This document shows positions 51,642 to 61,497 of a DNA stretch of 64,000 bases, one piece after another. Below the pieces are notes generated by a model, which worked only from the letters and a program-made list of their open reading frames with translations, was not told the origin of the DNA and searched no databases. Within the stretch, counting starts at the first letter, position 1, and each line of letters opens with the position of its first letter. Both the position numbers and the translations under genes were made by a program. This DNA comes from Marinobacter sp. 1-4A (lineage in GTDB: Bacteria > Pseudomonadota > Gammaproteobacteria > Pseudomonadales > Oleiphilaceae), in contig NZ_VCGY01000007.1 of the NCBI RefSeq assembly GCF_016597725.1, positions 117,715 through 181,714 of the forward strand, read 5' to 3'.

Positions 51642-52223
51642 CTAGCGTGTGCCGTGCAGTTCGCGGTTGTGCTGCTTGTCCCGGTCACTCTTGCGCACCA
51701 TGACATAGACTGCTCCGGTTCCACCATGTCGTTTCTGGGCGGAGTGAAACGCCATGACGTCTGCGAGTTCCGGCAACCATTTAGCCAAATAGCTTTTGAG
51801 CTGGGCTATGCCATCAGGATTACGTTCACCCTTCCCATGAAGAATCATCACAGACCGTAAGCCGTAACTAACGCAATCTCCAATGAACTGGAACACCTCT
51901 TTGCGCGCCTGCTCCACCGTCATTCGGTGCAGATCCAGCCTCGCTTCAATAGGATATTGTCCCAGCCTAAGCTTGCGGAAGACTCCGTTCTGTATACCGG
52001 GGCGCTGCCAACTGAGGATGTCGTGCGCGGTTAAAGGCTCCACTATGTCCGAGGTCAGTGGGTTAGAATCTCGAAGCGGTTTTTCCACAGCAGCACGCTG
52101 ACGCTCCAAGTGACCGGGCGTCAGTTCGCGGGGGGTGGTTATCTCGGCGCGATTGGGCTTTCGGATACGCCGGACATCCTTCATTTCCTCAAGAAAACTG
52201 AGGCGATCATTTTTGGTAATCAT
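51642..52223 (-). CDS. Smr domain-containing protein (SmrA/YdaL-like)
   Basis: A 193-residue protein with a basic N-terminal half and a C-terminal Smr domain (about 90-175), typical of stand-alone Smr proteins. The motif LDLHRMTVEQARKEVFQFI, then MILHGKGERNPDG and a C-terminal GGTGAVYVMVRK, define the domain. Smr domains are nucleases or nicking enzymes on DNA or RNA. MutS parts are absent. It is divergent from the DUF294 gene across a 196-bp spacer. Confidence 0.9.
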   Translation of the reverse strand: MITKNDRLSFLEEMKDVRRIRKPNRAEITTPRELTPGHLERQRAAVEKPLRDSNPLTSDIVEPLTAHDILSWQRPGIQNGVFRKLRLGQYPIEARLDLHRMTVEQARKEVFQFIGDCVSYGLRSVMILHGKGERNPDGIAQLKSYLAKWLPELADVMAFHSAQKRHGGTGAVYVMVRKSDRDKQHNRELHGTR

Positions 52224-52419
52224 GGCCGTGCATTTAATAAGCTGCTGAATGAAGGAACTCTACCACTCGGCACGCTTTCCATAAAGAAAGCCGAGGTTTG
52301 ATCAGACGTGCACCGACCCCATCAAAACGCCCAAGATGCGACCAAAATCGTAGAGTGGACATTGTCCCCAGTGTTCTACACTGTAAATTGACAATAATAA
52401 TGAAAGGACGGGACCGGCT

Positions 52420-54336
52420 ATGGCAGCAGCAAATCAGGACACAACTCGCCCGCAGAATACTCGCGCCATAATGGTCTTTCTACAGTCACACGCGCCCTTT
52501 TCAAACATGGATGACGATCATCTCGCTCACTTTGCGGAGCATGCAACGCTGCGGTTCTACGCCGATGGCGATGTTGTTTTGTCGGCAGAAGATGGCGTCG
52601 TTAACAGGTTCTACGTTGTTAAACAGGGACGGATTCGTGGCGAACGACATAATGAGAAAGCGGACAAAACCGAAACCACATTTGAGATAAGTCAGGGCGA
52701 GTGTTTTCCTCTAGCGGCCATCATAGGCGAGCGCCCCACTCGAACTCTGCACCGCGCAGCTGGCGATACCTTCTGTTTAAGTATTGAGCAAGACGCGTTT
52801 GTAACCCTGATATCCGAGAGCGAGCCATTCCGGGATTTTTGCTTGCGCGGTGTCAGCAGTTTACTGGATCAGGTTAACCAACGCATACAAACCGGCGCCA
52901 TGGCTTCTATGGGATCCAGCATCTCTTTAAGCACACCACTTGAGCGTTACGCGCTGCGCAACCCCATTGTGTGCAATCCGGATGTGCCAGTGCGCAAAGC
53001 CGTTGCCCGCATGCATGAAAATAACGTTGGCAGCATCGTTATCACCGACGATGGCAGGCACCCCATAGGTATTTTTACGCTTCGTGATCTGCGTACCATG
53101 ATTGCAGAGGAAACGTGCAGCTTAGACGAGCCTGTGGGTCAAATTATGACCAAAAACCCCTGCTGTCTACCTGTACAAGCAGACGCCTTTGACGCGGCCA
53201 TGCTAATGGCAGAACACCACTTTGCACACCTCTGTGTGGTAGATGAGCATAAGCGTTTGATAGGAATGGTATCGGAGCGGGATCTCTTTTCCCTGCAAAG
53301 GGTTGATCTGGTGAACCTCGCTCGCACGATTGGTACCGCCACACACTTACGCACACTGGTTAGCCTTCGTACCGATGTATCCCGCTTAGTGGACGCTATG
53401 CTGGCCCACGGGGCAGATTCTGGTCAGGTCGTAAAAATCATTACAACACTTAACGATGTCACTGTGAGGCGAGTACTTGAGCTGAACATAAAGAAAAACG
53501 ACCCGGGCATAGCCTTTACCTGGCTAACGTTTGGTAGCGAAGGTCGGCAGGAGCAAACCCTGCTGACCGACCAAGACAACGGTATTTTATTCCAAACACC
53601 AGAGGGCATGACGGAAGAGCAGGTACGTGAAAAGCTGTTGCCATTCGCCCGAGCGGTGAATGACGAGCTTGCCCAGTGTGGTTTTACCCTGTGCAAAGGC
53701 AACATCATGGCCAGCAACCCTAAGCTGTGCCTGAGTGATCACGAGTGGGATGACTGGTTCATCCGCTTCATTGACGCCTCCACTCCGCAAAATCTGGTGT
53801 ACTCGTCCATCTTTCTCGACATGAGAGCGGTTTTTGGCCCCACCGACTCGTTAAACGAACTTCTTGATAAAGTGCTCGCAAGAATCCAGAAAAACGCGCT
53901 TTTCCAAAAGATGCTTGCAGGAAACGCGCTCCAGAGAAAGCCGCCGCTGACCATGTTTCGCAATTTCCGCTACGTCACTGACGGCAAAAAGAACAGCCTG
54001 GACCTCAAGCGTCAAGGCCTCGCGCCTTTCGTTGAGGCCGTGCGCGTATTTGCGCTGGCCAACGGTGTGAAAAATGCAAATACGCTTGAGAGGATGGACA
54101 AACTGGTTGGGAAGGGTATTTTTGACGACAAAGATGCCAATGCCTGGAAGGACGCCTACAGCCTAATACAAGCTATTCGCATGCGGTCCCATCAGGAAAT
54201 GCTGGAACGTGGCGAGGAGCTTACGAATTTTATTGATCCGAATGACCTAAATCCGCTAGACCGACGAATTTTACGAGAATCGTTCAGGCAGGCCCAGCGC
54301 CTGCAACAAAAACTCGAACTTACCTACCAACTCTGA
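52420..54336 (+). CDS. cNMP-binding/CBS/DUF294 nucleotidyltransferase-like protein
   Basis: 638 residues in four parts. A cyclic-nucleotide-binding-like domain (about 25-145, FSNMDDDHLAHFAEHATLRF, RIRGERHNEK) is followed by a CBS pair (about 175-300, MHENNVGSIVITDDGRHPIG, HLCVVDEHKRLIGMVSERDL). Next is a DUF294 domain, FGSEGRQEQTLLTDQDNGIL, with the GSxxR and DxD pattern of GlnD-like nucleotidyltransferases (about 355-480), then the DUF294 C-terminal helical domain. The natural target is unknown. It is followed after 16 bp by the exonuclease gene and lies upstream of the acetate-type symporter, a grouping common in proteobacteria. Confidence 0.9.
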   Translation: MAAANQDTTRPQNTRAIMVFLQSHAPFSNMDDDHLAHFAEHATLRFYADGDVVLSAEDGVVNRFYVVKQGRIRGERHNEKADKTETTFEISQGECFPLAAIIGERPTRTLHRAAGDTFCLSIEQDAFVTLISESEPFRDFCLRGVSSLLDQVNQRIQTGAMASMGSSISLSTPLERYALRNPIVCNPDVPVRKAVARMHENNVGSIVITDDGRHPIGIFTLRDLRTMIAEETCSLDEPVGQIMTKNPCCLPVQADAFDAAMLMAEHHFAHLCVVDEHKRLIGMVSERDLFSLQRVDLVNLARTIGTATHLRTLVSLRTDVSRLVDAMLAHGADSGQVVKIITTLNDVTVRRVLELNIKKNDPGIAFTWLTFGSEGRQEQTLLTDQDNGILFQTPEGMTEEQVREKLLPFARAVNDELAQCGFTLCKGNIMASNPKLCLSDHEWDDWFIRFIDASTPQNLVYSSIFLDMRAVFGPTDSLNELLDKVLARIQKNALFQKMLAGNALQRKPPLTMFRNFRYVTDGKKNSLDLKRQGLAPFVEAVRVFALANGVKNANTLERMDKLVGKGIFDDKDANAWKDAYSLIQAIRMRSHQEMLERGEELTNFIDPNDLNPLDRRILRESFRQAQRLQQKLELTYQL

Positions 54337-54352
54337 AGTCAGGCCGCCGCCC

Positions 54353-55060
54353 ATGTTGCAACAGCTCAGACAATGGATTGCACGTCGTCGCACCGGCATA
54401 ACCGGCACCATAGCGCCAGAGAATACGCCCAAGCCTAAAACACCGGGGGATCAGCTACTTTCTGAGTGCCGCCTGATCGTATTGGATTTGGAGACCACCG
54501 GCCTACATCCGAGCAAAGATGAAGTAATCGCAGTTGGCGCAGTCGCTATCAACGGAGGCGCTATCGACCTCAGTGATCAGTTTGACCTCATTCTGAGGCG
54601 CCCGGAACTCGACATTACCCAAACGGTTCTAATTCACGGCATCGGCCCGGAAGCCCTCACTCAGGGCCACGAAACCGAGGATGCTCTGCTGTTTTTACTG
54701 GAATGGATGAACGGTGACCCGGTTCTCGCCTACCACTCTGCTTTTGATCAGAAGTTTCTTGAGAAAACACTAAAAGCAGAGTTGGGCTACACCCAGAACC
54801 ATACATGGATGGACGTGGCTGATGTGCTGCCTGCGTTTTTTCCGGATGCCAAAACGGGGGGCAAGGGTTTGGATCACTGGGCCGATTTTTTCGGTCTTGA
54901 GGTCAGTGCCCGACACCACGCTGCTTCGGATGCATTGGCAACTGCTGAACTCACATTAATTGCGCTAAACAAAGCACACAAAGAAGGCCTCAAAACCCTG
55001 CGAGAGTTGCACGACAAACTACGCTACCACCGCCGCCTGAGAAACATACACCACAACTGA
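54353..55060 (+). CDS. DEDDh 3'-5' exonuclease (DnaQ/PolC-epsilon-like)
   Basis: A 235-residue exonuclease-fold protein. Exo I is IVLDLETTGLHPSKDEVIAV, Exo II is LAYHSAFDQKFLEKTL and Exo III is RHHAASDALATAELTLI, giving all five DEDDh residues. The N-terminal 40 residues are basic and unrelated. It is not the replicative proofreading subunit, since dnaQ is usually next to rnhA. In this position it accompanies the DUF294 protein; the substrate is unknown. Confidence 0.9.
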   Translation: MLQQLRQWIARRRTGITGTIAPENTPKPKTPGDQLLSECRLIVLDLETTGLHPSKDEVIAVGAVAINGGAIDLSDQFDLILRRPELDITQTVLIHGIGPEALTQGHETEDALLFLLEWMNGDPVLAYHSAFDQKFLEKTLKAELGYTQNHTWMDVADVLPAFFPDAKTGGKGLDHWADFFGLEVSARHHAASDALATAELTLIALNKAHKEGLKTLRELHDKLRYHRRLRNIHHN

Positions 55061-55269
55061 TTAAGGCGCCTGAAGGCCTTGGTAACAGGCCTACTCCAAG
55101 AAAAAACTCAAGATTTAGACCTTTTGCCAATATCTATAAATCGCCCGCAATGTAGAGTCAAAGAGGAGGACAAGTAGGGGAAATACTAATATGAATAACA
55201 AACTCTCTGGTTCGCTCAGCTCACCGAAAAAACACCACGGATAAACAACAACAAGACAGGAGTAATCCT

Positions 55270-55533
55270 ATGCCAGGTCATAGCTACGATGCTGAAAAGT
55301 ACTGGAAGGCGAACCTTCGCCTTATATTTGGGAGCCTTATTGTCTGGGCTCTGGTCTCATACGGTTTTGGAATCGTTCTGCGCCCTATGCTTTCAGGTAT
55401 ACCAATCGGCGGCACCGATCTGGGTTTCTGGTTTGCTCAACAGGGCTCTATTCTCACGTTCATTGGACTTATCTTCCACTACGCGTGGCGCATGAACAGA
55501 CTCGATAAACAATTCGGCGTAGACGAGGAGTAA
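55270..55533 (+). CDS. DUF4212 symporter small subunit
   Basis: An 87-residue protein with two membrane helices (LRLIFGSLIVWALVSYGFG; GSILTFIGLIFHYAWRMNRL) that always accompanies the VC_2705-type sodium:solute symporter. AEKYWKANLRLI at the start and LDKQFGVDEE at the end are typical. GACAGGAG lies upstream. The gene is four bases from the symporter gene. Confidence 0.93.
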   Translation: MPGHSYDAEKYWKANLRLIFGSLIVWALVSYGFGIVLRPMLSGIPIGGTDLGFWFAQQGSILTFIGLIFHYAWRMNRLDKQFGVDEE

Positions 55534-55537
55534 GCGT

Positions 55538-57319
55538 ATGAGCCAATTTGCAATCAACATCATGTTTGTAGGTGGTTCCTTCCTCATCTACATCCTTATT
55601 GCTGTCTGGGCCAAGGCTGGCAGCACAAAAGACTTCTACGTAGCCGGTGGCGGTGTTCACCCAATCACCAACGGTATGGCTATTGGTGCCGACTGGATGT
55701 CTGCTGCGTCCTTTATATCCATGGCAGGCATTATTGCCGCTAGTGGTTATGCAAGCTCCGCTTACCTAATGGGATGGACCGGCGGCTACGTTCTGCTAGC
55801 AATGCTCTTGGCGCCTTACCTGCGCAAGTTCGGTAAGTTCACGGTTCCAGAGTTTATCGGTGATCGCTTCTACAGCAAGCAAGCTCGTTTGGTTGCAGTC
55901 ATCTGCCTAATCGTAGCATCGCTTACTTACGTTATCGGCCAGATGGCGGGCGCTGGCGTTGCTTTCTCTCGTTTCTTGGAGGTTGACTCTACAACCGGTC
56001 TGATGATCGCTGCTGTTGTGATCTTCATCTACTCTGTACTTGGTGGCATGAAAGGTATCACCTACACACAGGTTGCCCAGTATATTGTTCTGATCATTGC
56101 CTATACCATTCCTGCGGTTTTCATCTCTTTCCAGCTAACCGGCAACCCTGTTCCGGCATTGGGCCTGTTCTCAACACACATTGATTCTGGCATGCCGATT
56201 CTCGACAAGCTGAATCAGGTCATTACTGATGTTGGTTTCAGTGAATATTCCGCAGATGTTGATAGCCACCTGAACATGGTTCTATTCACCCTGACCCTGA
56301 TGATCGGTACAGCCGGCCTCCCCCACGTTATCATCCGCTTCTTCACAGTTCCGAAGGTTGCTGATGCTCGCTGGTCGGCAGGTTGGGCTCTGGTATTCAT
56401 TGCCCTCCTGTACCTGACAGCGCCTGCTGTTGCGTCCATGGCTCGGTTAAACTTGATGACAACCGTTTACCCCGATGGCACAGCTGCCGAGCCGATTCGC
56501 TACGAGGATCGCCCACAGTGGGTGAAAGAGTGGGAAGTCACCGGCCTGATCAAGTACGTTGATAAAAACGAAGATGGCCGCATCCAGATGTATAATGACG
56601 GATCCGACCCAGCCGCCCAAGCGTTTAAGCCACAGGCTGAAGCTCGTGGCTGGGAAGGCAATGAGCTGGATGTGAACCGTGACATTATCGTACTCGCCAA
56701 CCCCGAAATAGCTAATCTTCCTGGCTGGGTTATCGGCTTGATTGCTGCTGGCGGCCTTGCTGCTGCACTATCGACAGCGGCAGGTCTCCTGTTAGCCATA
56801 TCTTCGGCAGTCAGCCATGACTTGATTAAAGGCTCAATCAATCCGGGCATCACAGATAAGGGCGAACTATTGGCAGCCCGTATCTCCATGGCCGTTGCGA
56901 TCGTTGTGGCAACTTATTTGGGTGCCAACCCGCCCGGGTTTGCGGCTCAAGTTGTGGCCTTGGCCTTTGGTATTGCTGCTGCCTCACTGTTCCCCGCGCT
57001 GATGATGGGTATTTTCTCCAAGCGCATCAACAATACCGGGGCGATTGCGGGTATGCTGAGCGGCTTGGTATTCACGCTGTCGTATATCTTTGTGTACAAG
57101 GGATGGTTCTTCATTCCGGGCACAGCCAACCTGGCGGACATCCCAGCGAACTGGGTACTTGGAATCTCACCTCTGTCGATTGGGGCCATTGGTGCACTGG
57201 TCAACTTTGCGGTAGCCTTTGCTGTAGCAAATGCAACTGAAGAGCCGCCCGTTGAGATTCAGGAGCTGGTTGAAAGCGTTCGCTACCCTCGCGGTGCCGG
57301 GCAAGCTCAAGACCACTAA
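55538..57319 (+). CDS. Sodium:solute symporter, VC_2705 (acetate-type) subfamily
   Basis: A 593-residue SSS/SLC5 transporter with about 13 helices. DFYVAGGGVHPITNGMAIGADWMSAASFIS is split across the family's Na+-binding helix. GMKGITYTQVAQY, GTAGLPHVIIRFFTV and AAGGLAAALSTAAGLLLAIS are hallmark segments. A roughly 85-residue insert (about 305-390) contains an EF-hand-like acidic loop. Acetate or another short carboxylate is the probable substrate, inferred from family and from the sensor gene next door; acs is not in the window. Confidence 0.9.
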   Translation: MSQFAINIMFVGGSFLIYILIAVWAKAGSTKDFYVAGGGVHPITNGMAIGADWMSAASFISMAGIIAASGYASSAYLMGWTGGYVLLAMLLAPYLRKFGKFTVPEFIGDRFYSKQARLVAVICLIVASLTYVIGQMAGAGVAFSRFLEVDSTTGLMIAAVVIFIYSVLGGMKGITYTQVAQYIVLIIAYTIPAVFISFQLTGNPVPALGLFSTHIDSGMPILDKLNQVITDVGFSEYSADVDSHLNMVLFTLTLMIGTAGLPHVIIRFFTVPKVADARWSAGWALVFIALLYLTAPAVASMARLNLMTTVYPDGTAAEPIRYEDRPQWVKEWEVTGLIKYVDKNEDGRIQMYNDGSDPAAQAFKPQAEARGWEGNELDVNRDIIVLANPEIANLPGWVIGLIAAGGLAAALSTAAGLLLAISSAVSHDLIKGSINPGITDKGELLAARISMAVAIVVATYLGANPPGFAAQVVALAFGIAAASLFPALMMGIFSKRINNTGAIAGMLSGLVFTLSYIFVYKGWFFIPGTANLADIPANWVLGISPLSIGAIGALVNFAVAFAVANATEEPPVEIQELVESVRYPRGAGQAQDH

Positions 57320-57365
57320 GCAATAAACTGACCTGATTAACTCATCGAGTTGACGGGTTGTTCTA

Positions 57366-57401
57366 AACGGGCTTCCTCTGTGAGGAAGCCCGTTCTTTTT
57401 T
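57366..57401 (+). terminator. Terminator after the symporter gene
   Basis: AACGGGCTTCCTC (57366-57378) pairs perfectly with GAGGAAGCCCGTT (57382-57394) around TGT and is followed by CTTTTTT. It lies 47 bp past the symporter stop and 15 bp before the next ATG, so the downstream genes need readthrough or their own promoter. Confidence 0.9.
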
Positions 57402-57415
57402 AAGGGATAACTTTT

Positions 57416-57922
57416 ATGTTCTGGACTCTTGTCGCCACTGTATTCTGCGGCCTTGGTGCCGCTGGCGTCGCTTTAGGTATCCGGGCGGTTACTCGCAACA
57501 TGGCGCCTAAGTGGATTATTCCAGTATTTGCCGGCGCTGGCATGTTGGGATATTTGATTTACGGAGAGTACACGTGGTTTGACCACAAGCAATCGCGCCT
57601 GCCTGACGAGGCAATCGTAGTGAGCACAGAACGCAAAGGGATTTTCTGGCGCCCATGGTCTATGGTCTATCCGTATGTGACCGCATTCTCCACTGTAGAT
57701 ACAGACAGTATTGGGCGGGATACCAATAACCCGGACATAGTCCGATTCACGCTTTACCACTTTGAGCAGAAAGTGACAGACACCGTTTCGCACCGCGTAC
57801 ACATCATTAACTGCGCAACCCGCGAACTCATTCCTATTGGCTCTGATGGAACACCACGGGTAGACAATCTCAAGGTTTTGGAATCGGTCGACCCGCTTTA
57901 TTCCACGGTATGTCCCGGCTAA
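57416..57922 (+). CDS. Membrane protein of unknown function between symporter and sensor kinase
   Basis: 168 residues. Two hydrophobic helices (LVATVFCGLGAAGVALGIRA; WIIPVFAGAGMLGYLIYGEY) are followed by a soluble domain of about 110 residues (EAIVVSTERKGIFWRPWSM, TDTVSHRVHIINCATREL) with two Cys. I do not recognise a named family. Similar proteins appear to accompany the CrbS-type kinase in relatives, which is recollection rather than a search. It sits 15 bp after the terminator and 53 bp before the kinase gene. Confidence 0.75.
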   Translation: MFWTLVATVFCGLGAAGVALGIRAVTRNMAPKWIIPVFAGAGMLGYLIYGEYTWFDHKQSRLPDEAIVVSTERKGIFWRPWSMVYPYVTAFSTVDTDSIGRDTNNPDIVRFTLYHFEQKVTDTVSHRVHIINCATRELIPIGSDGTPRVDNLKVLESVDPLYSTVCPG

Positions 57923-57975
57923 CATTCTAGCGACTTGTTCAGGCAACCCGTCTTACCTGAGGAAAATGCATAAAT

Positions 57976-60900
57976 ATGATTAGTGTTTGGCTGCTGGTCT
58001 TAATTTCCATCACCTACATTTCAATCCTGTTTATCATCGCTTGGGCAGGTGATAAGCACCCCGGGCTGTATCGCAAGCGTTTTGCCAGAACCCACGTCTA
58101 TTCTTTATCTTTAGCGGTCTACTTTACATCCTGGACCTTCTATGGCGCTGTTGGTCGCGCCACCCAAGAAGGGCTGGGATTCCTACCAATTTATCTTGGT
58201 CCGCTGCTGGTATTTGTCTTCGGTGCACCGCTGTTACGCCGCATTATCTATATAAGTAAGCGCAACAACAGCACCTCTATCGCAGACTTCATTGCCTCAC
58301 GCTACGGCAAATCCCAATTACTCGCGGCCATGATCGCTACCTTTGCACTAATTGGCAGCGTGCCCTACATCGCACTTCAACTGAAGGCCATCGCCATGGG
58401 CTTCAGTGTACTCTCAGACACAGGCGTTGGTGCTCAGGAACTGAGTACCGCCGCCTGGAACGATGCGGCTTGGTACATCACCCTAGCCCTAACTGTCTTT
58501 ACTGTGCTTTTCGGTACCCGCCACTTGGAATCCACTGAACACCATCGCGGCATGATCCAGGCTGTGGCTTTCGAATCATTAATCAAACTTGTCGCCTTTG
58601 TCGCCGTCGGGCTTTTTGTTGGGTACGGGCTTTACAATGGTTTTGGGGACCTTGTTCATAATGTAAAACAGGCAGATTTGACCGGTATTCTAACAACCGA
58701 TGCTATTGAAGCACCGGCGTTCATAACACAAACGCTCGTTGCCATGCTTGCCATCATCTGCCTGCCGAGACAGTTCCACGTTATGGTTGTAGAGAATGCC
58801 GACCACCGGGACTTTGAAGTTGCACGCTGGGCGATGCCCGTTTATCTCATTGTAGCCAGCGCATTCGTTCTACCCATTGCGGCTGCTGGTCTGCTGGCGC
58901 CGGAAGCCATGGCCAGCAACCCCGATATTCTTATACTGCAGCTGCCCATTATGGCCGGTAAAGAATGGCTGGCCATCCTTGCGTTTCTTGGCGGTGGCTC
59001 AGCGGCAGCCGCTATGGTTATCGTGTGCTCGGTCGCCATTGCCACCATGGTTAGCAATGAAATTATCATGCCAGCCCTGCTCAAGTTTTTCCGGCCGCGG
59101 ATGAACCGCCAGACAGACCTGAGCTCCCTCCTGCTGGGCATTCGTAGAGTGGCTATTTTTATCGTCTTGCTTACGGCCTACGGCTTTTACCGGATGGCGG
59201 GAGAAGACTATAGCCTGACTTCATTCGGGCTACTCTCTTTCGCAGCCGCCGCACAATTTGGACCAGCGCTTGTGGGAGGCATCCTTTGGCGCCGTGGGAA
59301 TGCAACCGGCGCCGCTTGGGGGTTAGCGCTCGGCTTTCTTATGTGGTGCTACACGTTGCTCCTCCCCGCTTTAACGTCAACCGGCTGGTTCACTGACTCT
59401 CTCATCAACGAGGGTATATTGGGCCTTGGCTGGACGAGGCCGACTGCACTTTTCGGTTTACAGCTCGACCAAACCAGCCACGGTATTATCTGGAGCCTTG
59501 GCATTAACACCTTGGTTTACATTCTGCTTTCGCTAGTAACTCGTCAACGGGTGCGCGAAAAAATCCAAATCGCTTCTTTCTTCCACGATCCCCATCCAAA
59601 AGGCGATACGGTTCACCATCAAGGTTGGCAGGGTGAAATACTCACCTCTGACTTGCAAGCACTTAGCGACAGATTCATGGGAGAGGAACGCTCAGAAACC
59701 GTTTTCCGTAACTATGAGCGTCGTAACGCGGTTAGGCTGCATCCGCACCGTCCAGCTTCCTCTCACTTGATGAAATATATAGAACGCCAACTCGCATCGG
59801 TGATTGGTGCGTCGACTGCCCGAGTGGTTTTGGAGTCGACCCTGACTGGCCGCGACATGCAGATTGAAGATGTGGTCAGCATTGTTGACGAGGCGTCGCA
59901 AGCCATGACGTTTAGCCGAGAACTACTACAGTCGGCTATCGAAAACATTAGCCTTGGCGTCTCGGTGGTCAACCAGCAGCAGCAACTGGTTGTTTGGAAT
60001 CACCGTTATCTGGAACTTTTCGCCTATCCAAAAGGTTTCGTAAGAGTCGGACGCCCGGCAGAAGACCTAATGCGCTACAACCTGACCAACGCCAACCTGC
60101 CCGCGCGACGTATCGATGAAATCATATCCGATCATTACGCCAGCATGCGTGAAGGCCAGCTTATTTCCTACGAGCGCCAAAGGCCGGACGGCACCATCGT
60201 TCGTGTTGATGGCAGCCCGATTCCCGGCGGTGGCTACGTCACCACATTTCAGGACATCACACCAATGCGCCGCACGGAGCAGGCGCTGAAAGAAACCAAC
60301 ACGTACCTTGAGCAACGGGTGAAAGAACGCACTCAAGAGCTGCAGGTTATTAACGAACAAATGCTCAAAGCCAAGTCTGTTGCCGAACAAGCCAATCAGA
60401 GCAAAACTCGCTTTCTTGCCTCCGCCAGTCATGATCTATTACAGCCCCTAAATGCTGCGCGCTTATTTACATCCGCGCTTGCCGGTAAAGCCAATAATAC
60501 CGAAACCAAAGATCTTGTTGACCATATCGATAGCTCACTGGGTGCAGCTGAGGAGATCATCAGCACCCTTCTAGATATATCCAAGCTCGACGCTGGCGCT
60601 TTGGAGTCTGACCTTGGGGTCTTTCCGGTAAACGACATCATGCGCCATCTGGCCACAGACTTTACTGCCATCGCAGAAGACCAAGGCCTGAAACTTCATG
60701 TAGTACCAAGCAGCGCTTGGGTTTACTCAGACTCCAAACTACTCAGGCGAGTGGTACAGAACTTTCTCTCCAACGCAATACGCTACACTCCCGAAGGAAA
60801 AATCCTGTTGGGCTGCAGGCGCCTGAAAGGCTACCTTCGCATTGAGGTTTGGGATACTGGTCCAGGTATTCCAGATGATCAGCTCAACTTCATTTTCGAA

Positions 60901-61497
60901 GAATTCCGACGCTTCCAGCATGGGCGAGACAAAAAAGGCCTAGGTCTTGGCCTTGCGATTGTCGACCGAATCAGTGGCATGCTCAATCACCCTGTGAGTG
61001 TTCAGTCAATTCAGGGCAAAGGTAGCGTCTTTGGCATTACGGTTCCGCTCGCTGCTGCGGATCAGGCCTATAGAGCCGCTGAAACATTAGCAACAACGAG
61101 CGCCCGCCGCGTTTCCAGCCTTGGTGGGCTGAGCGTACTCTGTATCGACAACGACCCGGCGATACTCCAAGGAATGGTCGCTCTTTTAGGAAACTGGAAG
61201 TGCGATATTACCGCTGCGGAGAGCCTTGAGCATGCGTTAGAGCAACTGGAATCCAAACAACCAGATATTATACTTGCGGACTACCAGCTTGATGATGATA
61301 AGAACGGTCTCGATGCAATGGATGCAATTCGTAAATCAGTCGGATGCGACATTCCAGGTATTTTAATAACTGGCTATATGGCATCTGAAGTTCGCGATGA
61401 CGCTATCGAGCGCGGATATCAGATTCTATATAAACCGGTTAAACCGGCAGCCCTACGAGCTATGGTGAACAAGCTCCTGAAGCAAAAACGCTCATGA
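57976..61497 (+). CDS. SLC5-type hybrid sensor histidine kinase (CrbS/MxtR-like)
   Basis: 1173 residues. An N-terminal transporter-like SLC5 domain (about 1-510, some 13 helices) is followed by a STAC-like region (about 520-640) and a PAS domain (about 655-760, ISLGVSVVNQQQQLVVWNHR). HisKA follows, FLASASHDLLQPLNAARLF with phospho-accepting His near 819. Then come HATPase (NAIRYTPEG, WDTGPGIPDDQL, GLGLGLAI) and a C-terminal receiver with Asp near 1102 (IILADYQLD). CrbS and MxtR proteins of this layout control acetate use through a LuxR-type regulator. Here the next gene encodes a TPR response regulator instead, overlapping by ATGA. Confidence 0.92.
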   Translation: MISVWLLVLISITYISILFIIAWAGDKHPGLYRKRFARTHVYSLSLAVYFTSWTFYGAVGRATQEGLGFLPIYLGPLLVFVFGAPLLRRIIYISKRNNSTSIADFIASRYGKSQLLAAMIATFALIGSVPYIALQLKAIAMGFSVLSDTGVGAQELSTAAWNDAAWYITLALTVFTVLFGTRHLESTEHHRGMIQAVAFESLIKLVAFVAVGLFVGYGLYNGFGDLVHNVKQADLTGILTTDAIEAPAFITQTLVAMLAIICLPRQFHVMVVENADHRDFEVARWAMPVYLIVASAFVLPIAAAGLLAPEAMASNPDILILQLPIMAGKEWLAILAFLGGGSAAAAMVIVCSVAIATMVSNEIIMPALLKFFRPRMNRQTDLSSLLLGIRRVAIFIVLLTAYGFYRMAGEDYSLTSFGLLSFAAAAQFGPALVGGILWRRGNATGAAWGLALGFLMWCYTLLLPALTSTGWFTDSLINEGILGLGWTRPTALFGLQLDQTSHGIIWSLGINTLVYILLSLVTRQRVREKIQIASFFHDPHPKGDTVHHQGWQGEILTSDLQALSDRFMGEERSETVFRNYERRNAVRLHPHRPASSHLMKYIERQLASVIGASTARVVLESTLTGRDMQIEDVVSIVDEASQAMTFSRELLQSAIENISLGVSVVNQQQQLVVWNHRYLELFAYPKGFVRVGRPAEDLMRYNLTNANLPARRIDEIISDHYASMREGQLISYERQRPDGTIVRVDGSPIPGGGYVTTFQDITPMRRTEQALKETNTYLEQRVKERTQELQVINEQMLKAKSVAEQANQSKTRFLASASHDLLQPLNAARLFTSALAGKANNTETKDLVDHIDSSLGAAEEIISTLLDISKLDAGALESDLGVFPVNDIMRHLATDFTAIAEDQGLKLHVVPSSAWVYSDSKLLRRVVQNFLSNAIRYTPEGKILLGCRRLKGYLRIEVWDTGPGIPDDQLNFIFEEFRRFQHGRDKKGLGLGLAIVDRISGMLNHPVSVQSIQGKGSVFGITVPLAAADQAYRAAETLATTSARRVSSLGGLSVLCIDNDPAILQGMVALLGNWKCDITAAESLEHALEQLESKQPDIILADYQLDDDKNGLDAMDAIRKSVGCDIPGILITGYMASEVRDDAIERGYQILYKPVKPAALRAMVNKLLKQKRS

